DNA from: Spongiibacter sp. IMCC21906
GTDB lineage: Bacteria; Pseudomonadota; Gammaproteobacteria; Pseudomonadales; Spongiibacteraceae
Length of the DNA stretch: 64,000 nucleotides
Reading direction: 5' to 3'
NCBI RefSeq assembly: GCF_001010805.1
Contig: NZ_CP011477.1
Coordinates: 186,001 to 250,000 of the forward strand
The translations under genes and the position numbers were made by a program. Shown piece after piece: positions 19,676 through 29,439 of the stretch (the first letter of the stretch is position 1; the number at the start of each line of letters is the position of its first letter). The notes beneath the pieces were generated by a model. It saw only the letters and a list, made by a program, of their open reading frames with translations. It made no database searches and was not told the origin of the DNA.

Positions 19676-20887
19676 TTAATAGTAAAGTTGCTGTTCGTTG
19701 TCTGACAACATTCCCTGGCAATGGCTGTCCATAAATCGCAACATCAATTTTAAATACTCGCCTTGTCCCCAGTGCATCATGTGATTGCCAGGAAACCAGT
19801 GCAGGTGGGATTCGGGCCAATGAGAATGCATCAACCGGACAAAACGAGGGGGCGTAAAGCGGTCTCCTGCGCCACCAATGATCATCACCTTTTCGGGATC
19901 GAGTTTGGGCTGGTAGGTTAAAGGACTATGAATGGCCATTCCCTGCCGCAGATCTAACGGGGTAATGCCACTGTGCTGGCTAATTAAGTCTAATAAATGG
20001 CCCGTGGGTTGCCAGCCGCGCATCGTATCCACCGGCGCAACCAAAGGCGAGTTGGGAATACAGAAGGCCAAGCGATGCTCAACCACTGCCATCAAGGCGC
20101 TAATATAACCACCTAAGCTCAGCCCGGTAATGCCTACACTAGGCGTACCGCGCTCAACTAAATAATTGAAGAGTACCCGTAGGTCACTCACCGCATGTAG
20201 CACTGCCTCGTTTATCTGTGAAAACCCACCCGAAAACACCCCAAAACCATTAAAGAGACGATAGCTATCCGCGCGTTTGCCATGAAACGGCAGGGTAAAC
20301 ATCACCACGTCATAGCCTTGATCATAAAAAGACTTTAAGGAGAAAAATACGCTATTAACGCTGTACCAGCTCTCGACCACCCCGTGCACAAAAATCATGG
20401 TGGGGCGGGGGCCTTCGGGATGACGCCAGTGCAAAGCCCGTGCTCGACGGTTGTTTTTATGACTGAGGTAGCTGGCAGTGATATCTGGATTGAGGGGTGT
20501 AAAGGGGCTATCAAAACACAGCTCCACCGCCGGAATATCTTTCGGTATGCGGGTAAAAAAAGAGGGCTTGCACTCTTCTACGTAAACATCAGCCGGGGGC
20601 TGAAACACTTGATTAATGTCCCGGGCTTCGGCCATCTCTGTATAAAAATCCAGCCAGTGACGCTCTTTGCTTCCCATCGCTCCCTTGAGCAGCTTTGGTA
20701 ACATTGCCGCAGTCACCATTGCCCCTAAGCCACTGCGAAGCACCCGATCAATGGCGGCAGAGCCATAAACCTTAACCGGATACTCTGAATCCAGCTCGGT
20801 ACCATCTGATTGACAGTAAAAATCTTCTGGCAAGGTTCGCCACCACGGCGGTGACTCAGTCACCAAATGAAGGGCAGATTCCCGCAT
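19676..20887 (-). CDS. Alpha/beta hydrolase (ABHD18-like)
   Basis: 403 residues with an alpha/beta hydrolase core in the second half. The oxyanion segment is FVHGVVESWYS (about residue 170), the nucleophile elbow GLSLGG (about residue 250), a probable acid residue in GGAGDRFTP and a histidine in GNHMMHW near the C-terminus. The long N-terminal region resembles the ABHD18/DUF2048 group, but I hold that subfamily loosely. Substrate is unknown. It reads against the neighbouring lysA cluster and HAD gene, so it looks inserted between DUF484 and the HAD gene. Confidence 0.75.
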   Translation of the reverse strand: MRESALHLVTESPPWWRTLPEDFYCQSDGTELDSEYPVKVYGSAAIDRVLRSGLGAMVTAAMLPKLLKGAMGSKERHWLDFYTEMAEARDINQVFQPPADVYVEECKPSFFTRIPKDIPAVELCFDSPFTPLNPDITASYLSHKNNRRARALHWRHPEGPRPTMIFVHGVVESWYSVNSVFFSLKSFYDQGYDVVMFTLPFHGKRADSYRLFNGFGVFSGGFSQINEAVLHAVSDLRVLFNYLVERGTPSVGITGLSLGGYISALMAVVEHRLAFCIPNSPLVAPVDTMRGWQPTGHLLDLISQHSGITPLDLRQGMAIHSPLTYQPKLDPEKVMIIGGAGDRFTPPRFVRLMHSHWPESHLHWFPGNHMMHWGQGEYLKLMLRFMDSHCQGMLSDNEQQLYY

Positions 20888-21129
20888 AGCTATGTCCTAT
20901 TACGCTCTATCTTGCGCTCAAAAGTTCACCTCTCAAACGCCCAATATATTGATTATCCATGAAAATACGATGGCAGCCTATGACCATCAGCGGCAGTTTT
21001 GTTAAGCTACGAAGTAAGCCTCACCCCCGACTCCAGCTATGACAAGCCTAAGCATTGAGCCTGTACCCAACGCGAGCAGTGTTATGCCCCTCTCCTAATC
21101 ATCAGCTTTCAATCCACCGGAACGCCTCA

Positions 21130-21855
21130 ATGAATGATGTAAAGTTAATTTGTTTTGACCTAGACGACACCCTTTGGCCCGTTAGCACAACCATCAAACA
21201 GGCAGAAGCCGTATTCTTTGAACACTTACAAAAGCTGGCCCCCAAGCTCACGGCGCAATACAGTCAAGATGCTATTCGCGCTCACCGGCTCGATTACCTA
21301 AAACACTACCCAGAGCTAAGACACAACATTAGTGCCTGGCGGCGAGAAAGCTTAACCGCGCTGCTAAAAAGTTCTGGTCATGGGCTCCATAGTGAAAGTA
21401 TTGCCGAAGAGGTTTTTATACATTTTTTAGAAGCCAGACAGCTAGTTACGCCTTTTGACCACTGCGAGACCACTCTGGAAGCATTGAGCAAGAACTATCA
21501 ATTAATAGGGCTGACCAATGGCAATGCTGATTTGGCAAGAATAGCGGTGGGACAACACTTTACAGCGTATTTCAGAGCAGAAGAGTTTGGGGCGAGTAAG
21601 CCAGAGCCAGCACTGTTTAAAAAAGCACTGGAAGTCGCCAACTGCTCGCCTCATCAGGCCGTTCACATTGGCGATCATATAGAAGATGACATTGGCGGCG
21701 CTAAGGCACTGGGGTTTTATACTTTACAGGCAAGACTGACAGCAAAAGCCCCTTTGCCCAGCGACGAGGCTGACGGCCATTTTGATGACTGGCGCCAGCT
21801 ACCTGAGTTAATTAAAGGGCTAGGGAAGCCCGCGCTAAAAAATATCTTGATCTGA
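21130..21855 (+). CDS. HAD-superfamily hydrolase (YigB-like)
   Basis: 241 residues from the ATG at 21130 (MNDVKLICFDLDDTLWP); an upstream in-frame start at 21055 adds 25 residues without homology. HAD motifs: DLDDT (nucleophile and acid Asp), LTNGN (motif II), the Lys of GASKPEPALF and GDHIEDDIGGA (motif IV). Relatives are YigB-type phosphatases, including FMN phosphatase. In other gammaproteobacteria yigB follows xerC; here it is separated from dapF-DUF484 by an array and the reversed hydrolase. It overlaps the small SutA-like gene by about 21 bases, tail to tail. Confidence 0.85.
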   Translation: MNDVKLICFDLDDTLWPVSTTIKQAEAVFFEHLQKLAPKLTAQYSQDAIRAHRLDYLKHYPELRHNISAWRRESLTALLKSSGHGLHSESIAEEVFIHFLEARQLVTPFDHCETTLEALSKNYQLIGLTNGNADLARIAVGQHFTAYFRAEEFGASKPEPALFKKALEVANCSPHQAVHIGDHIEDDIGGAKALGFYTLQARLTAKAPLPSDEADGHFDDWRQLPELIKGLGKPALKNILI

Positions 21856-22032
21856 ATCGCTTAGCGCACTGTGCATATAAGATTCAAGATGCTGAATTTC
21901 GCCACCTTGCGCTAAGAAATCTTCGACATCTTTTGCCAACTGATCCCGCATTCTATCGTGGGAAGTCAGCACATTTGCCGCGCCTCTATTAAGCTGTTTT
22001 TTATTTTGATAGGTATTAATACGGGATTCCAT
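21835..22032 (-). CDS. SutA-like small protein
   Basis: 65 residues from the ATG at 22032, which has an excellent ribosome site (AAGGAGGCGTT then ATG); an upstream start at 22068 lacks one. The core DVEDFLAQGGEIQHLE resembles the segment EDFLAKGGKI of Pseudomonas SutA, an RNA-polymerase-binding regulator of slow growth. The position, between the HAD gene and the glnK/amtB genes, also matches where I recall sutA lying. It lacks the long acidic N-terminal tail of SutA, so orthology is a suggestion. Other small gammaproteobacterial proteins carry the same motif. Confidence 0.55.
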   Translation of the reverse strand: MESRINTYQNKKQLNRGAANVLTSHDRMRDQLAKDVEDFLAQGGEIQHLESYMHSALSDSDQDIF

Positions 22033-22451
22033 AACGCCTCCTTCAGGAACAAAGAACACCCTATACAAGAGGCTTTATACTGCTAGCCCATATCAAAAGA
22101 CAACGCCGTTTTTAGTATTTTTTATTCTTAAAAAGAAAAAATTGATAGCTATTTATTGAATACCCCGAAAACGCTACTGCCACAGGCCGATCCGCATTAA
22201 AAAATCGCAAAAATTTTTACGCGACCTGCTCGCAAACAAGCTTTTTCTCCCTCGCAATCGCATACCGCCAAAGACCATGTTGCCGCCAAAATTCTGTGTT
22301 TTACACGACGAAGACTACGCTACCGCAGAAACGCGATCTTAAGGCCAACAAAGAGGTGATTAAAGAGTGTTCTGGATATTCCGCAAAAGTTTAAATTGAA
22401 CAGCCGCGGATACAGAAGTAGGCTGGCCGCGAACGGGCCAGCCTGAAAGTG
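22033..22451. other. AT-rich intergenic region upstream of SutA-like gene
   Basis: No gene is seen in this ~420-base AT-rich stretch. It should contain the promoter of the leftward SutA-like gene. A G/C-rich inverted repeat at 22420-22444 (AGGCTGGCC...GGCCAGCCT) lies just after the glnK stop and may act as a weak terminator for it; the U-tract is poor. Confidence 0.5.
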
Positions 22452-22886
<435 letters not shown>

Positions 22887-22964
22887 TTATAGCGGAACGA
22901 TTAATACCAAGACCCTAAACCGATTACAAGCACAGGGCACAATCGTCAATAACCCCTGAAACAT

Positions 22965-22992
22965 AAAAAAGGGCGCTCATTGCTGAGCGCCC
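22965..22992 (-). terminator. Rho-independent terminator after amtB
   Basis: On the minus strand, GGGCGCTCA-GCAA-TGAGCGCCC followed by TTTTTT: a 9-base-pair G/C-rich stem and clean U-tract 26 bases after the amtB stop. It should end the torF-glnK-amtB transcript before the second glnK. Confidence 0.9.
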
Positions 22993-23017
22993 AGTATCAT
23001 CACCAAACGGGGGAGAC

Positions 23018-24262
23018 TTACTTGTTGGTGAACTCAGGATAGGCTTCCATCCCACACTCGGAGATGTCGACACCCTCGTACTCTTCCTCTTCGGTCACAC
23101 GCAGTCCCATAACCGCTTTGAGGATAGCCCAAACCACCAGGCTTGCACCGAAGGCCCAGGCAAAGATGATCACTGTGCCATAGATTTGTGAACCAAATGC
23201 CGTGTCACTGTTAGTTAATGGCACCGCCATCAAGCCCCAGATACCCACAACACCGTGAACCGAGATCGCACCGACAGGGTCGTCGATTTTGAGCTTGTCC
23301 AAGGTCAGGATGGCAAACACAACCAGCACACCACCAACCGCACCAATCAGAGTCGCCTCGATAGGGCCTGGTGTCAGCGGTTCAGCCGTAATAGCAACCA
23401 GACCAGCAAGCGCGCCGTTCAGTGCCATGGTTAAGTCCGCTTTACCGAACAGGATGCGTGCAACAATCAGCGCTGCAATCAAACCACCACTTGCCGCAGC
23501 ATTGGTATTCACAAACACCTGTGATGTTGCGTTGGCTTCATCGATGTTGGATATCATCAACTCAGAACCGCCGTTGAAACCGAACCAACCCATCCACAGA
23601 ATGAAGGTACCCAGCGTTGCCAAGGGCAAATTTGCACCGGGAATCGCGTTGACCTGGCCCGCTGCGCCGTATTTGCCCTTACGAGCACCCAGCAGCAGTA
23701 CACCAGCAAGTGCGGCAGAAGCACCACACAGGTGAACTACACCAGAACCCGCAAAGTCAGAGAATCCAGCCGCGTCAAGGAAACCGCCGCCCCACTTCCA
23801 CATACCTTGCAGCGGGTAGATAACACCTGTCATTACCACCGCAAAAGCGAGGAAAGTCCAAAGCTTCATACGCTCAGCAACCGCACCAGATACAATGGAC
23901 ATTGCCGTTGCAACGAACACCACCTGGAAGAAGAAGTCTGATGAGCCTGAGTAGTAGATATCGCCATTAGACGCGAGTACTTCTTCTACGCTAGCGTCGG
24001 CAATACTGTTGCCAAACCAGCCGTCAGGCAAAAAGCCACCCGCACTGCCACCATACATGATGGTGTAACCCATCAGCAGGTACATAGTACAAGCGATCGC
24101 AAACAGCGCGACGTTTTTAGTCAGAATTTCAGTTGTGTTCTTAGCCCGAACAAGGCCGGACTCCAGCATGGCAAAACCTGCCGCCATCCACATTACGAAC
24201 GCACCACAGACCAAGAAGTAGAATGTGTCCAGGGCGTATTTGACTTGTATGATGTCTTCCAT
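23018..24262 (-). CDS. amtB: Ammonium transporter AmtB
   Basis: 414-residue inner-membrane Amt/Rh channel with about eleven membrane segments. It shows the Amt signature region GGGFLDAAGFSDFAGSGVVH, and the pore histidines fit VVHLCGASAA and SVHGVVGIWG. The ATG at 24262 is preceded by GGAGG at good spacing; a GTG directly before it is also possible. It has no cleaved signal peptide by eye. It lies 69 bases after glnK (24332) in the same direction, the classic glnK-amtB pair, in which GlnK plugs the channel when nitrogen is plentiful. Confidence 0.96.
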   Translation of the reverse strand: MEDIIQVKYALDTFYFLVCGAFVMWMAAGFAMLESGLVRAKNTTEILTKNVALFAIACTMYLLMGYTIMYGGSAGGFLPDGWFGNSIADASVEEVLASNGDIYYSGSSDFFFQVVFVATAMSIVSGAVAERMKLWTFLAFAVVMTGVIYPLQGMWKWGGGFLDAAGFSDFAGSGVVHLCGASAALAGVLLLGARKGKYGAAGQVNAIPGANLPLATLGTFILWMGWFGFNGGSELMISNIDEANATSQVFVNTNAAASGGLIAALIVARILFGKADLTMALNGALAGLVAITAEPLTPGPIEATLIGAVGGVLVVFAILTLDKLKIDDPVGAISVHGVVGIWGLMAVPLTNSDTAFGSQIYGTVIIFAWAFGASLVVWAILKAVMGLRVTEEEEYEGVDISECGMEAYPEFTNK

Positions 24263-24331
24263 CACATGCCCTCCAAAGGGAGTTTGTTACAGAATATTTT
24301 TGTTAGAGCGAAAGCTCGACAACTCAATAAT

Positions 24332-24715
<384 letters not shown>

Positions 24716-24726
24716 TTATTAAAATT

Positions 24727-24754
24727 GGCTGGCGACCCAAAAGGGTCACCAGCC
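24727..24754 (-). terminator. Hairpin between torF and glnK, possible attenuator
   Basis: GGCTGGTGACCC-TTTT-GGGTCGCCAGCC, a 12-base-pair stem with one mismatch, followed by AATTTTAAT on the minus strand. The U-tract is weak, so partial termination is likely, which would make torF mRNA more abundant than glnK-amtB. Confidence 0.65.
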
Positions 24755-24761
24755 CCTGAAA

Positions 24762-25415
24762 TTACATTGAGATAGGCAGGCTGTAAGAAACAACAAACTT
24801 CAGATCGTCATCGTTGTCTTCATCCATCATCTGGCTAAATGTGAACGCCAAATTGTCGTTGTAAGCATACGAAACGTCGAAGTGTGCATAGTTTGCATCT
24901 TCGTTGTTGTTCTCAGTACCGCCAAGCAAGAAAGAGAAGCTGCCAACGTCATAACCTAATGTGTAATAGTTATAACCCTGTGCACCCGCAATATTGTCAT
25001 AAATGGTCAAGCTGACAGGCCCCACACCCAAACCAAGAATGACTTCACTCAGGTCACCATAGGTGTCGCCGTTGTCGACAAAGCCCGCGCTAGAACCGGG
25101 GTAGACATAGTTCCAAACACTCAAGTCGATACTAACTGGGCCCGCTTCAGTGGCGAAACCAGCATAGTAGTCAACTTCTTGGCCGTTAGTATCATCGCCG
25201 CTAGAACCCCAAACACCGGCATAGAAGCCAGCTTCGCTAATCGTGATATCACCAGAAACAGCAGGAGAGCCGTCGCTGAGATCAAAACCACGCCACAAAT
25301 ACAAACTGGCTACACTGGCACTCGCAGACACATCAACAGCAGACGCTGGAGCAGCAACCAAGGTCATTGACGCAGCCGCTACGCTAGCTGCAAGAAGGTT
25401 TTTTACGTTTTTCAT
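24762..25415 (-). CDS. TorF family (Gcw_chp) putative outer-membrane protein
   Basis: 217 residues with a Sec signal peptide (ends APASA, about residue 26) and then a beta-rich barrel-like sequence with alternating aromatic and polar residues and the family pattern VASLYLWRGFDLSDGSPAVSGDI. TorF/Gcw_chp proteins are predicted porins and frequently neighbour glnK-amtB in proteobacteria. A role in letting a nitrogen source through the outer membrane is plausible but unproved. It is first in the predicted nitrogen-regulated transcript. Confidence 0.85.
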   Translation of the reverse strand: MKNVKNLLAASVAAASMTLVAAPASAVDVSASASVASLYLWRGFDLSDGSPAVSGDITISEAGFYAGVWGSSGDDTNGQEVDYYAGFATEAGPVSIDLSVWNYVYPGSSAGFVDNGDTYGDLSEVILGLGVGPVSLTIYDNIAGAQGYNYYTLGYDVGSFSFLLGGTENNNEDANYAHFDVSYAYNDNLAFTFSQMMDEDNDDDLKFVVSYSLPISM

Positions 25416-25476
25416 GTCTTAAGTCTCCACTTAGGTTTGTAAGAGAGTGATCACACACAATCTTGTCGTTGTAATA

Positions 25477-25491
25477 GCATTTTCGATGCCA
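25477..25491 (-). promoter_or_regulatory. Sigma-54 promoter for torF-glnK-amtB
   Basis: Minus strand TGGCATCGAAAATGC: GG and GC separated by exactly 10 bases, with a near-consensus -24 box. Predicted transcription starts about 12 bases downstream, leaving a ~50-base leader before the torF ATG at 25415. Two NtrC-like boxes lie 80-140 bases upstream of it. Confidence 0.85.
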
Positions 25492-25569
25492 ACATTATTT
25501 TTATAATTAAAATTCAATGACTTATGCATTAATTGCTATTCGTTTAAACGACTTTTACAAAGCTCAAAG

Positions 25570-25614
25570 AGCACATTAAGGGTGCATTTAATGTGGCCGC
25601 ACAACTTAGGTGCA
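25570..25614 (-). promoter_or_regulatory. Two NtrC-like enhancer boxes
   Basis: Two 17-base sites of the form GCAC-N7-GTGCA: AGCACATTAAGGGTGCA at 25570-25586 and CGCACAACTTAGGTGCA at 25598-25614, centres 28 bases apart. Both match the known NtrC pattern GCAC...GTGC at the right spacing. The remaining region to about 25900 has no gene that I can see. Confidence 0.82.
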
Positions 25615-25619
25615 TTTTT

Positions 25620-25902
25620 TTATAGCTTTAAAGGGGAATGCATCAAAACTAAGCAGCCTGCTCCGAGTAGACATGGAGGCAGAAAGGGAATGAAAACCAA
25701 AATGGTATAATTTCACAATTTAAAACAAGTGCTTAGTGAAACTTTCTGTGTCGCAACGTAGACGCTCTTGCAAGCGCCCCCGTAAATCGCACCACGATAG
25801 AACCACTGCACCGATGCGCACCACTCAAGCAGAATGGGCTAAGGGCATCACAATCTTTTAGCACCAAAATAGAATGGCATCAGTATGACTGGGCAGAAAT
25901 GG
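25620..25902. other. Intergenic region with no recognised gene
   Basis: About 280 bases between the NtrC boxes and the end of the glycine-rich gene. I see no coding sequence or clear motif here. Confidence 0.5.
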
Positions 25903-25926
25903 AGCAGGCCCAGAGCTGGGCCTGCT
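25903..25926 (-). terminator. Hairpin after glycine-rich protein gene
   Basis: Inverted repeat AGCAGGCCCAG-AG-CTGGGCCTGCT just downstream of the stop at 25935. The stem is strong, but the following minus-strand sequence (CCATTTCTG) is only weakly T-rich. Confidence 0.5.
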
Positions 25927-25934
25927 GAAAAGAT

Positions 25935-26831
25935 TTATTTTGCGTTTTCTAAAACTTTAACCCGGCGCTCCAAGGCCTCTAGGCGCTGCAATAGCGAGCG
26001 ATTTTCTTTGGCTGATGATTGACTAGCCGCAGGGGACTGCATCATCAATGAATCAATCATGACGGCTCCGCTACTCCCTGGCTCACCGGACAAGCCCACG
26101 CTGCCTGATAAACCGGCCTCACCTCCTGAAACCCATTGACGGTTTCCCGCCAAGGTTTTCTTGGTAATGTAGTGACCACCACCGCCCTCACCGCTGCTGC
26201 CACCTCGGCCACCCGCACCGCCTTTCCCAGGCTCTGCACTGACCTTGACTCGCTGTGATACATCGATCGGCTCCAGATCACTGCCAAGCACTCTATACAA
26301 AATGGTGATTTCGCCACCGCTGCCACCTACGCCGCCATCACCGCCGTCGCCGCCATCGCCACCGCGCTCGCCGGCACAATCATCGTTATTATCAGCGCCA
26401 TTACCGCCGCTGCCACCGTTACCCCCGTTTCCGCCATCAGCGAGAATATTGAGGCTACCCAGCGACTCGATTCCCAGTTGCAAGCGCATCGACACACCAT
26501 CTGTGCCCGGCGCCCCATGGGCACCACCTTGGCCGTTTAACTGGTTTTTGCAATTATTAGCAGACACCCCACTGATGCCAGATTCGCCAACACTGCCACG
26601 ACCATCAATAACAACATTGTCACCAATGACAGCCGTTTTAGCTTGAACTCGCCATGCCGCGATTCCCTCAGCAAAACGAATATGGGCGGCATCACCGATT
26701 TCCAAATAATCAAGAACCAGCTGAGAGTTGTCTTTCTCAACCAGATAACTTTGACCAGGCCCAATCTTCAGCTCAGCGGCTAAAGTCATTGCAGGCAATA
26801 AGCCCAGCATCATTACTGCAAAGGATCGCAT
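25935..26831 (-). CDS. Exported glycine-rich protein with C-terminal coiled coil, next to the urease locus
   Basis: 298 residues from the ATG at 26831, with a signal peptide ending TLAAE (about residue 18). Residues 100-250 are very rich in glycine in GxxG runs such as GGNGGNGGSGGNG, GGDGGDGGDGGVGG and GEGGGG, collagen-like in composition but without a strict Gly-X-Y repeat. The C-terminus (LLQRLEALERRVKVLENAK) is a heptad-like coiled coil. One or two cysteines lie near N-terminal and middle asparagine-rich segments. I do not recognise the family. It lies 127 bases after the nickel permease gene and in the same direction. It could be a surface or matrix protein; nothing ties it to urease beyond position. 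Confidence 0.7.
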   Translation of the reverse strand: MRSFAVMMLGLLPAMTLAAELKIGPGQSYLVEKDNSQLVLDYLEIGDAAHIRFAEGIAAWRVQAKTAVIGDNVVIDGRGSVGESGISGVSANNCKNQLNGQGGAHGAPGTDGVSMRLQLGIESLGSLNILADGGNGGNGGSGGNGADNNDDCAGERGGDGGDGGDGGVGGSGGEITILYRVLGSDLEPIDVSQRVKVSAEPGKGGAGGRGGSSGEGGGGHYITKKTLAGNRQWVSGGEAGLSGSVGLSGEPGSSGAVMIDSLMMQSPAASQSSAKENRSLLQRLEALERRVKVLENAK

Positions 26832-26957
26832 CGTGTCATCATCCCAAATATAAATGTGGCAAAAGTGTAACCCGTAGTGGCTTTCATCGTCACACCTCTT
26901 CGCCACTGCTGTCGTTGTTTATTGCAGATACAAGCATGAAGTTAACAGCCGCCTTTA

Positions 26958-27566
26958 TTAACCTAACAACAAAAACACCCCAAAACCCACCGCAAAACTG
27001 GCCAAGCTACCTTGTAACGAAATTTGCAAACGGCCATCGCGATTAGCGGCAATCAACAAACCTCTGCGAAGCGTCGCGCCAACCCCGAGCATGGCCAGCA
27101 ACAGACCAAAATTAAACAATAAGATATGCAACATCCCCCACGCAGGGGAGGAAAAGTTAGCTGCGGGTATCAAGGCCAGCAACGGTGCCGAACCGGCACT
27201 GCCATGCACAAGCCCCACCAACATCGCATTGCTCCGCTTACCGTCATGGACGGTATTACCTTTATGCTGTTGCCAGAGGTGATAAAAAGTATGTACGCCG
27301 ATCAATATCAACATCCACGCAACGGCAGACTCAGCAAACGCACTAAAGCGCTCTGGAATAGCCGCACCAAAGACAATCACTGCCGCGGCAATAATAATAA
27401 CAGCGACACCGTGGCCCAAGCCCCAGTGTAATGCAAAGCGAACACTGCGCTTACCATCACTGCCACTGAGCCCACTTACCGCCGCCAGATGATCTGCATC
27501 AAAGGCGTGAAGTACACCGGCCGCAAACCCCATTGCCAACATACTCGGCAGAAAACCGATATCCAT
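26958..27566 (-). CDS. Nickel permease of the urease cluster (NiCoT/UreH-like)
   Basis: 202-residue membrane protein with about six hydrophobic segments. HAFDADHLAAV near residue 20 is the HX4DH nickel-binding signature of the NiCoT/RcnA/UreH superfamily, and GLVHGSAGSAP is a second conserved histidine segment. It should import nickel for urease maturation. It is last in the urease cluster, 23 bases after ureG. Confidence 0.85.
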   Translation of the reverse strand: MDIGFLPSMLAMGFAAGVLHAFDADHLAAVSGLSGSDGKRSVRFALHWGLGHGVAVIIIAAAVIVFGAAIPERFSAFAESAVAWMLILIGVHTFYHLWQQHKGNTVHDGKRSNAMLVGLVHGSAGSAPLLALIPAANFSSPAWGMLHILLFNFGLLLAMLGVGATLRRGLLIAANRDGRLQISLQGSLASFAVGFGVFLLLG

Positions 27567-27589
27567 GTGCTAAATTCCTCTAAACCTTT

Positions 27590-28207
27590 TTAAGCTGCGC
27601 TTGTCAGCATGCCCTGCTCAATAACAAAAGTAACCACCTCATCAAGTCCCGACTCGTCCTTTAAGTTTGTGAACACAAAAGGCTTGCTGCCGCGCATTCT
27701 TGTAGCGTCTTTGTCCATAACATCAAGACTTGCACCAACTAAAGGCGCCAAGTCAGTTTTGTTGATAATCAGCAAATCTGAACGCGTGATACCCGGGCCA
27801 CCTTTACGGGGAATTTTATCGCCCGCGGACACATCAATGACGTACAAGGTTAAATCGGACAGCTCCGGACTAAAGGTCGCCGCCAGGTTATCGCCACCGC
27901 TTTCAATCAAAATCAACTCAAGGTCAGGAAAGCGTTTATTTAATTCTGCTACCGCAGAAAGATTCATCGACGCATCTTCTCGAATTGCCGTGTGGGGACA
28001 GCCCCCGGTTTCCACCCCTAGAATACGATCTTGCTCCAACACCTCGTGGCGCAGCAAAAACTCCGCGTCTTCTCGGGTATAAATGTCATTGGTGATAACA
28101 GCAATATTGAAGCGGTTTTTCAAACGAGCACAAAGGGCTTTCACCAAGGCGGTTTTACCTGAGCCCACCGGGCCACCAATACCCAGACGCAATGCCGGTT
28201 TTTTCAT
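27590..28207 (-). CDS. ureG: Urease accessory GTPase UreG
   Basis: 205-residue SIMIBI GTPase that drives nickel delivery to apo-urease with UreE, UreF and UreD. Walker A is GPVGSGKT near residue 13, ESGGDNL follows near residue 102, and the base-recognition motif NKTDL lies near residue 150. The metal-site CPH motif is in [13 protein letters not shown]. It lies 24 bases after ureF. Confidence 0.97.
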   Translation of the reverse strand: MKKPALRLGIGGPVGSGKTALVKALCARLKNRFNIAVITNDIYTREDAEFLLRHEVLEQDRILGVETGGCPHTAIREDASMNLSAVAELNKRFPDLELILIESGGDNLAATFSPELSDLTLYVIDVSAGDKIPRKGGPGITRSDLLIINKTDLAPLVGASLDVMDKDATRMRGSKPFVFTNLKDESGLDEVVTFVIEQGMLTSAA

Positions 28208-28231
28208 TTCTTGTAAACTCCTTATTCGCGT

Positions 28232-28903
28232 TTATGAACGAAACAGCCGCGAGTACTGCGTTTCATGTTGTGCCGAGGCAACCGCCAAGCGGGGCAAACC
28301 CACACCTAACTCATCGTCCTCGCGTTGTTTTGCATTTATTACTGTTTGCTCAAGCAGAGGCATTAATCTCAGCAACAAACGCTGGCCGTCGGTCTGCCCC
28401 AGCGGCACTAATTTAATGGCCGCAGCAACTTGGTTTTCTAACCAGCTCCAAGCAAAGCCCTGCATGGCATCGGCCTCGGTCAACTGCCAATAACAGGCCG
28501 CCATGGCAAAGGCAGTGGCAAAGCTGGGCGTGCTTGCTTCAGGCCAACGGGCGGCAATATCCAAATTTAATGACAGCAGCAAACGCTGCAGCGCTTCACC
28601 CATTTGCCTATCTTCCAATAGCAGCTCATGGGATTCCCGAGATGCCTGCAGATAATCGTTCCAGTATTCAGCCTGAGCCAAATCGCCATTGCTAAAAGCC
28701 CGATACAAACGTTGCAATACCGGCAAATCCAAGCCACCCACGCTATGACTCAACACCGAACCAATCCAGTCTTCGGCCTCAGCCAAGGACGAGACCCAAT
28801 GTTGCTCAACGGCAAATTCCAAACCCTGGGAATAGGCGTAGGCCCCCACAGGCAACGCCGGACTGACCAGATGCAATAAGTGAAGCAACGGCGCACTAGC
28901 CAT
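28232..28903 (-). CDS. ureF: Urease accessory protein UreF
   Basis: 223 residues from the ATG at 28903 (MASAPLLHLLHLVSPALPVGAYAYSQGLE), the family start; the open frame upstream is only the out-of-frame shadow of the ureE histidine tail. All-alpha protein that bridges UreG with UreD on apo-urease and controls GTPase fidelity. It overlaps the ureE stop by 8 bases, so translation may be coupled. Confidence 0.95.
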   Translation of the reverse strand: MASAPLLHLLHLVSPALPVGAYAYSQGLEFAVEQHWVSSLAEAEDWIGSVLSHSVGGLDLPVLQRLYRAFSNGDLAQAEYWNDYLQASRESHELLLEDRQMGEALQRLLLSLNLDIAARWPEASTPSFATAFAMAACYWQLTEADAMQGFAWSWLENQVAAAIKLVPLGQTDGQRLLLRLMPLLEQTVINAKQREDDELGVGLPRLAVASAQHETQYSRLFRS

Positions 28904-29396
28904 GGGCGTGTCCGTGATGATGATCGTGAGAATCATGACCGTGACTGTGGCGATGCTCAGCGCCGCCATCATGGCTATGATAAGCACCATTTTCAGGGTG
29001 AAAAGGCTTCTCGGTCACCACAACCTGCAGCCCCAAGCCTTTAAGCATATCGTCCAGTACATGGTCGTGTTGGTAGCGAAGCTCACCAGCCATGATCTGC
29101 AGAGGCACATGGCGATTACCTAAATGGTAAGCCGCCCGGGCCAACAGCAAAGCATCCGCTGATTTCACTTCACTGACTGTCTCATCTGCCGCCAATATCG
29201 CGATTTTTTCGCCCGTACTGGCAACCAGTACGTCGCCCTGGGCCAACACCTCGCCACGCTCCACAAACCAACCCACGTCCTTGCCGCATAGGGTTTTGGC
29301 ACGAAAGCGACTGCGCTGACGCTCTTGATAACAGAGCACTAATTGCAACTCCAGCTGAGTTTCTGCGCCCCTGTGGTGTTCAAAGCATTCGAGCAT
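28896..29396 (-). CDS. ureE: Urease nickel chaperone UreE with histidine-rich tail
   Basis: 166 residues with a normal UreE core, then a tail from about residue 133 in which histidine alternates with Gly, Asp and Ser (HSHGHDSHDHHHGHAHG). In Klebsiella such a tail binds several nickel ions and stores metal. A conserved GNRHVPLQI segment in the core fits the metal-binding domain. A 930-base REP array separates it from ureC, so it may be expressed at a different level from the structural subunits. Confidence 0.95.
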   Translation of the reverse strand: MLECFEHHRGAETQLELQLVLCYQERQRSRFRAKTLCGKDVGWFVERGEVLAQGDVLVASTGEKIAILAADETVSEVKSADALLLARAAYHLGNRHVPLQIMAGELRYQHDHVLDDMLKGLGLQVVVTEKPFHPENGAYHSHDGGAEHRHSHGHDSHDHHHGHAHG

Positions 29397-29439
29397 ATAT
29401 CTTATTCATCCTGATCCATTTCATTTTTCCCGCCACCTT

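Noticed and set aside
28904-28990. Longer N-terminus for UreF
   Set aside because: The extra residues are the out-of-frame copy of the UreE histidine tail; homology starts at 28903.
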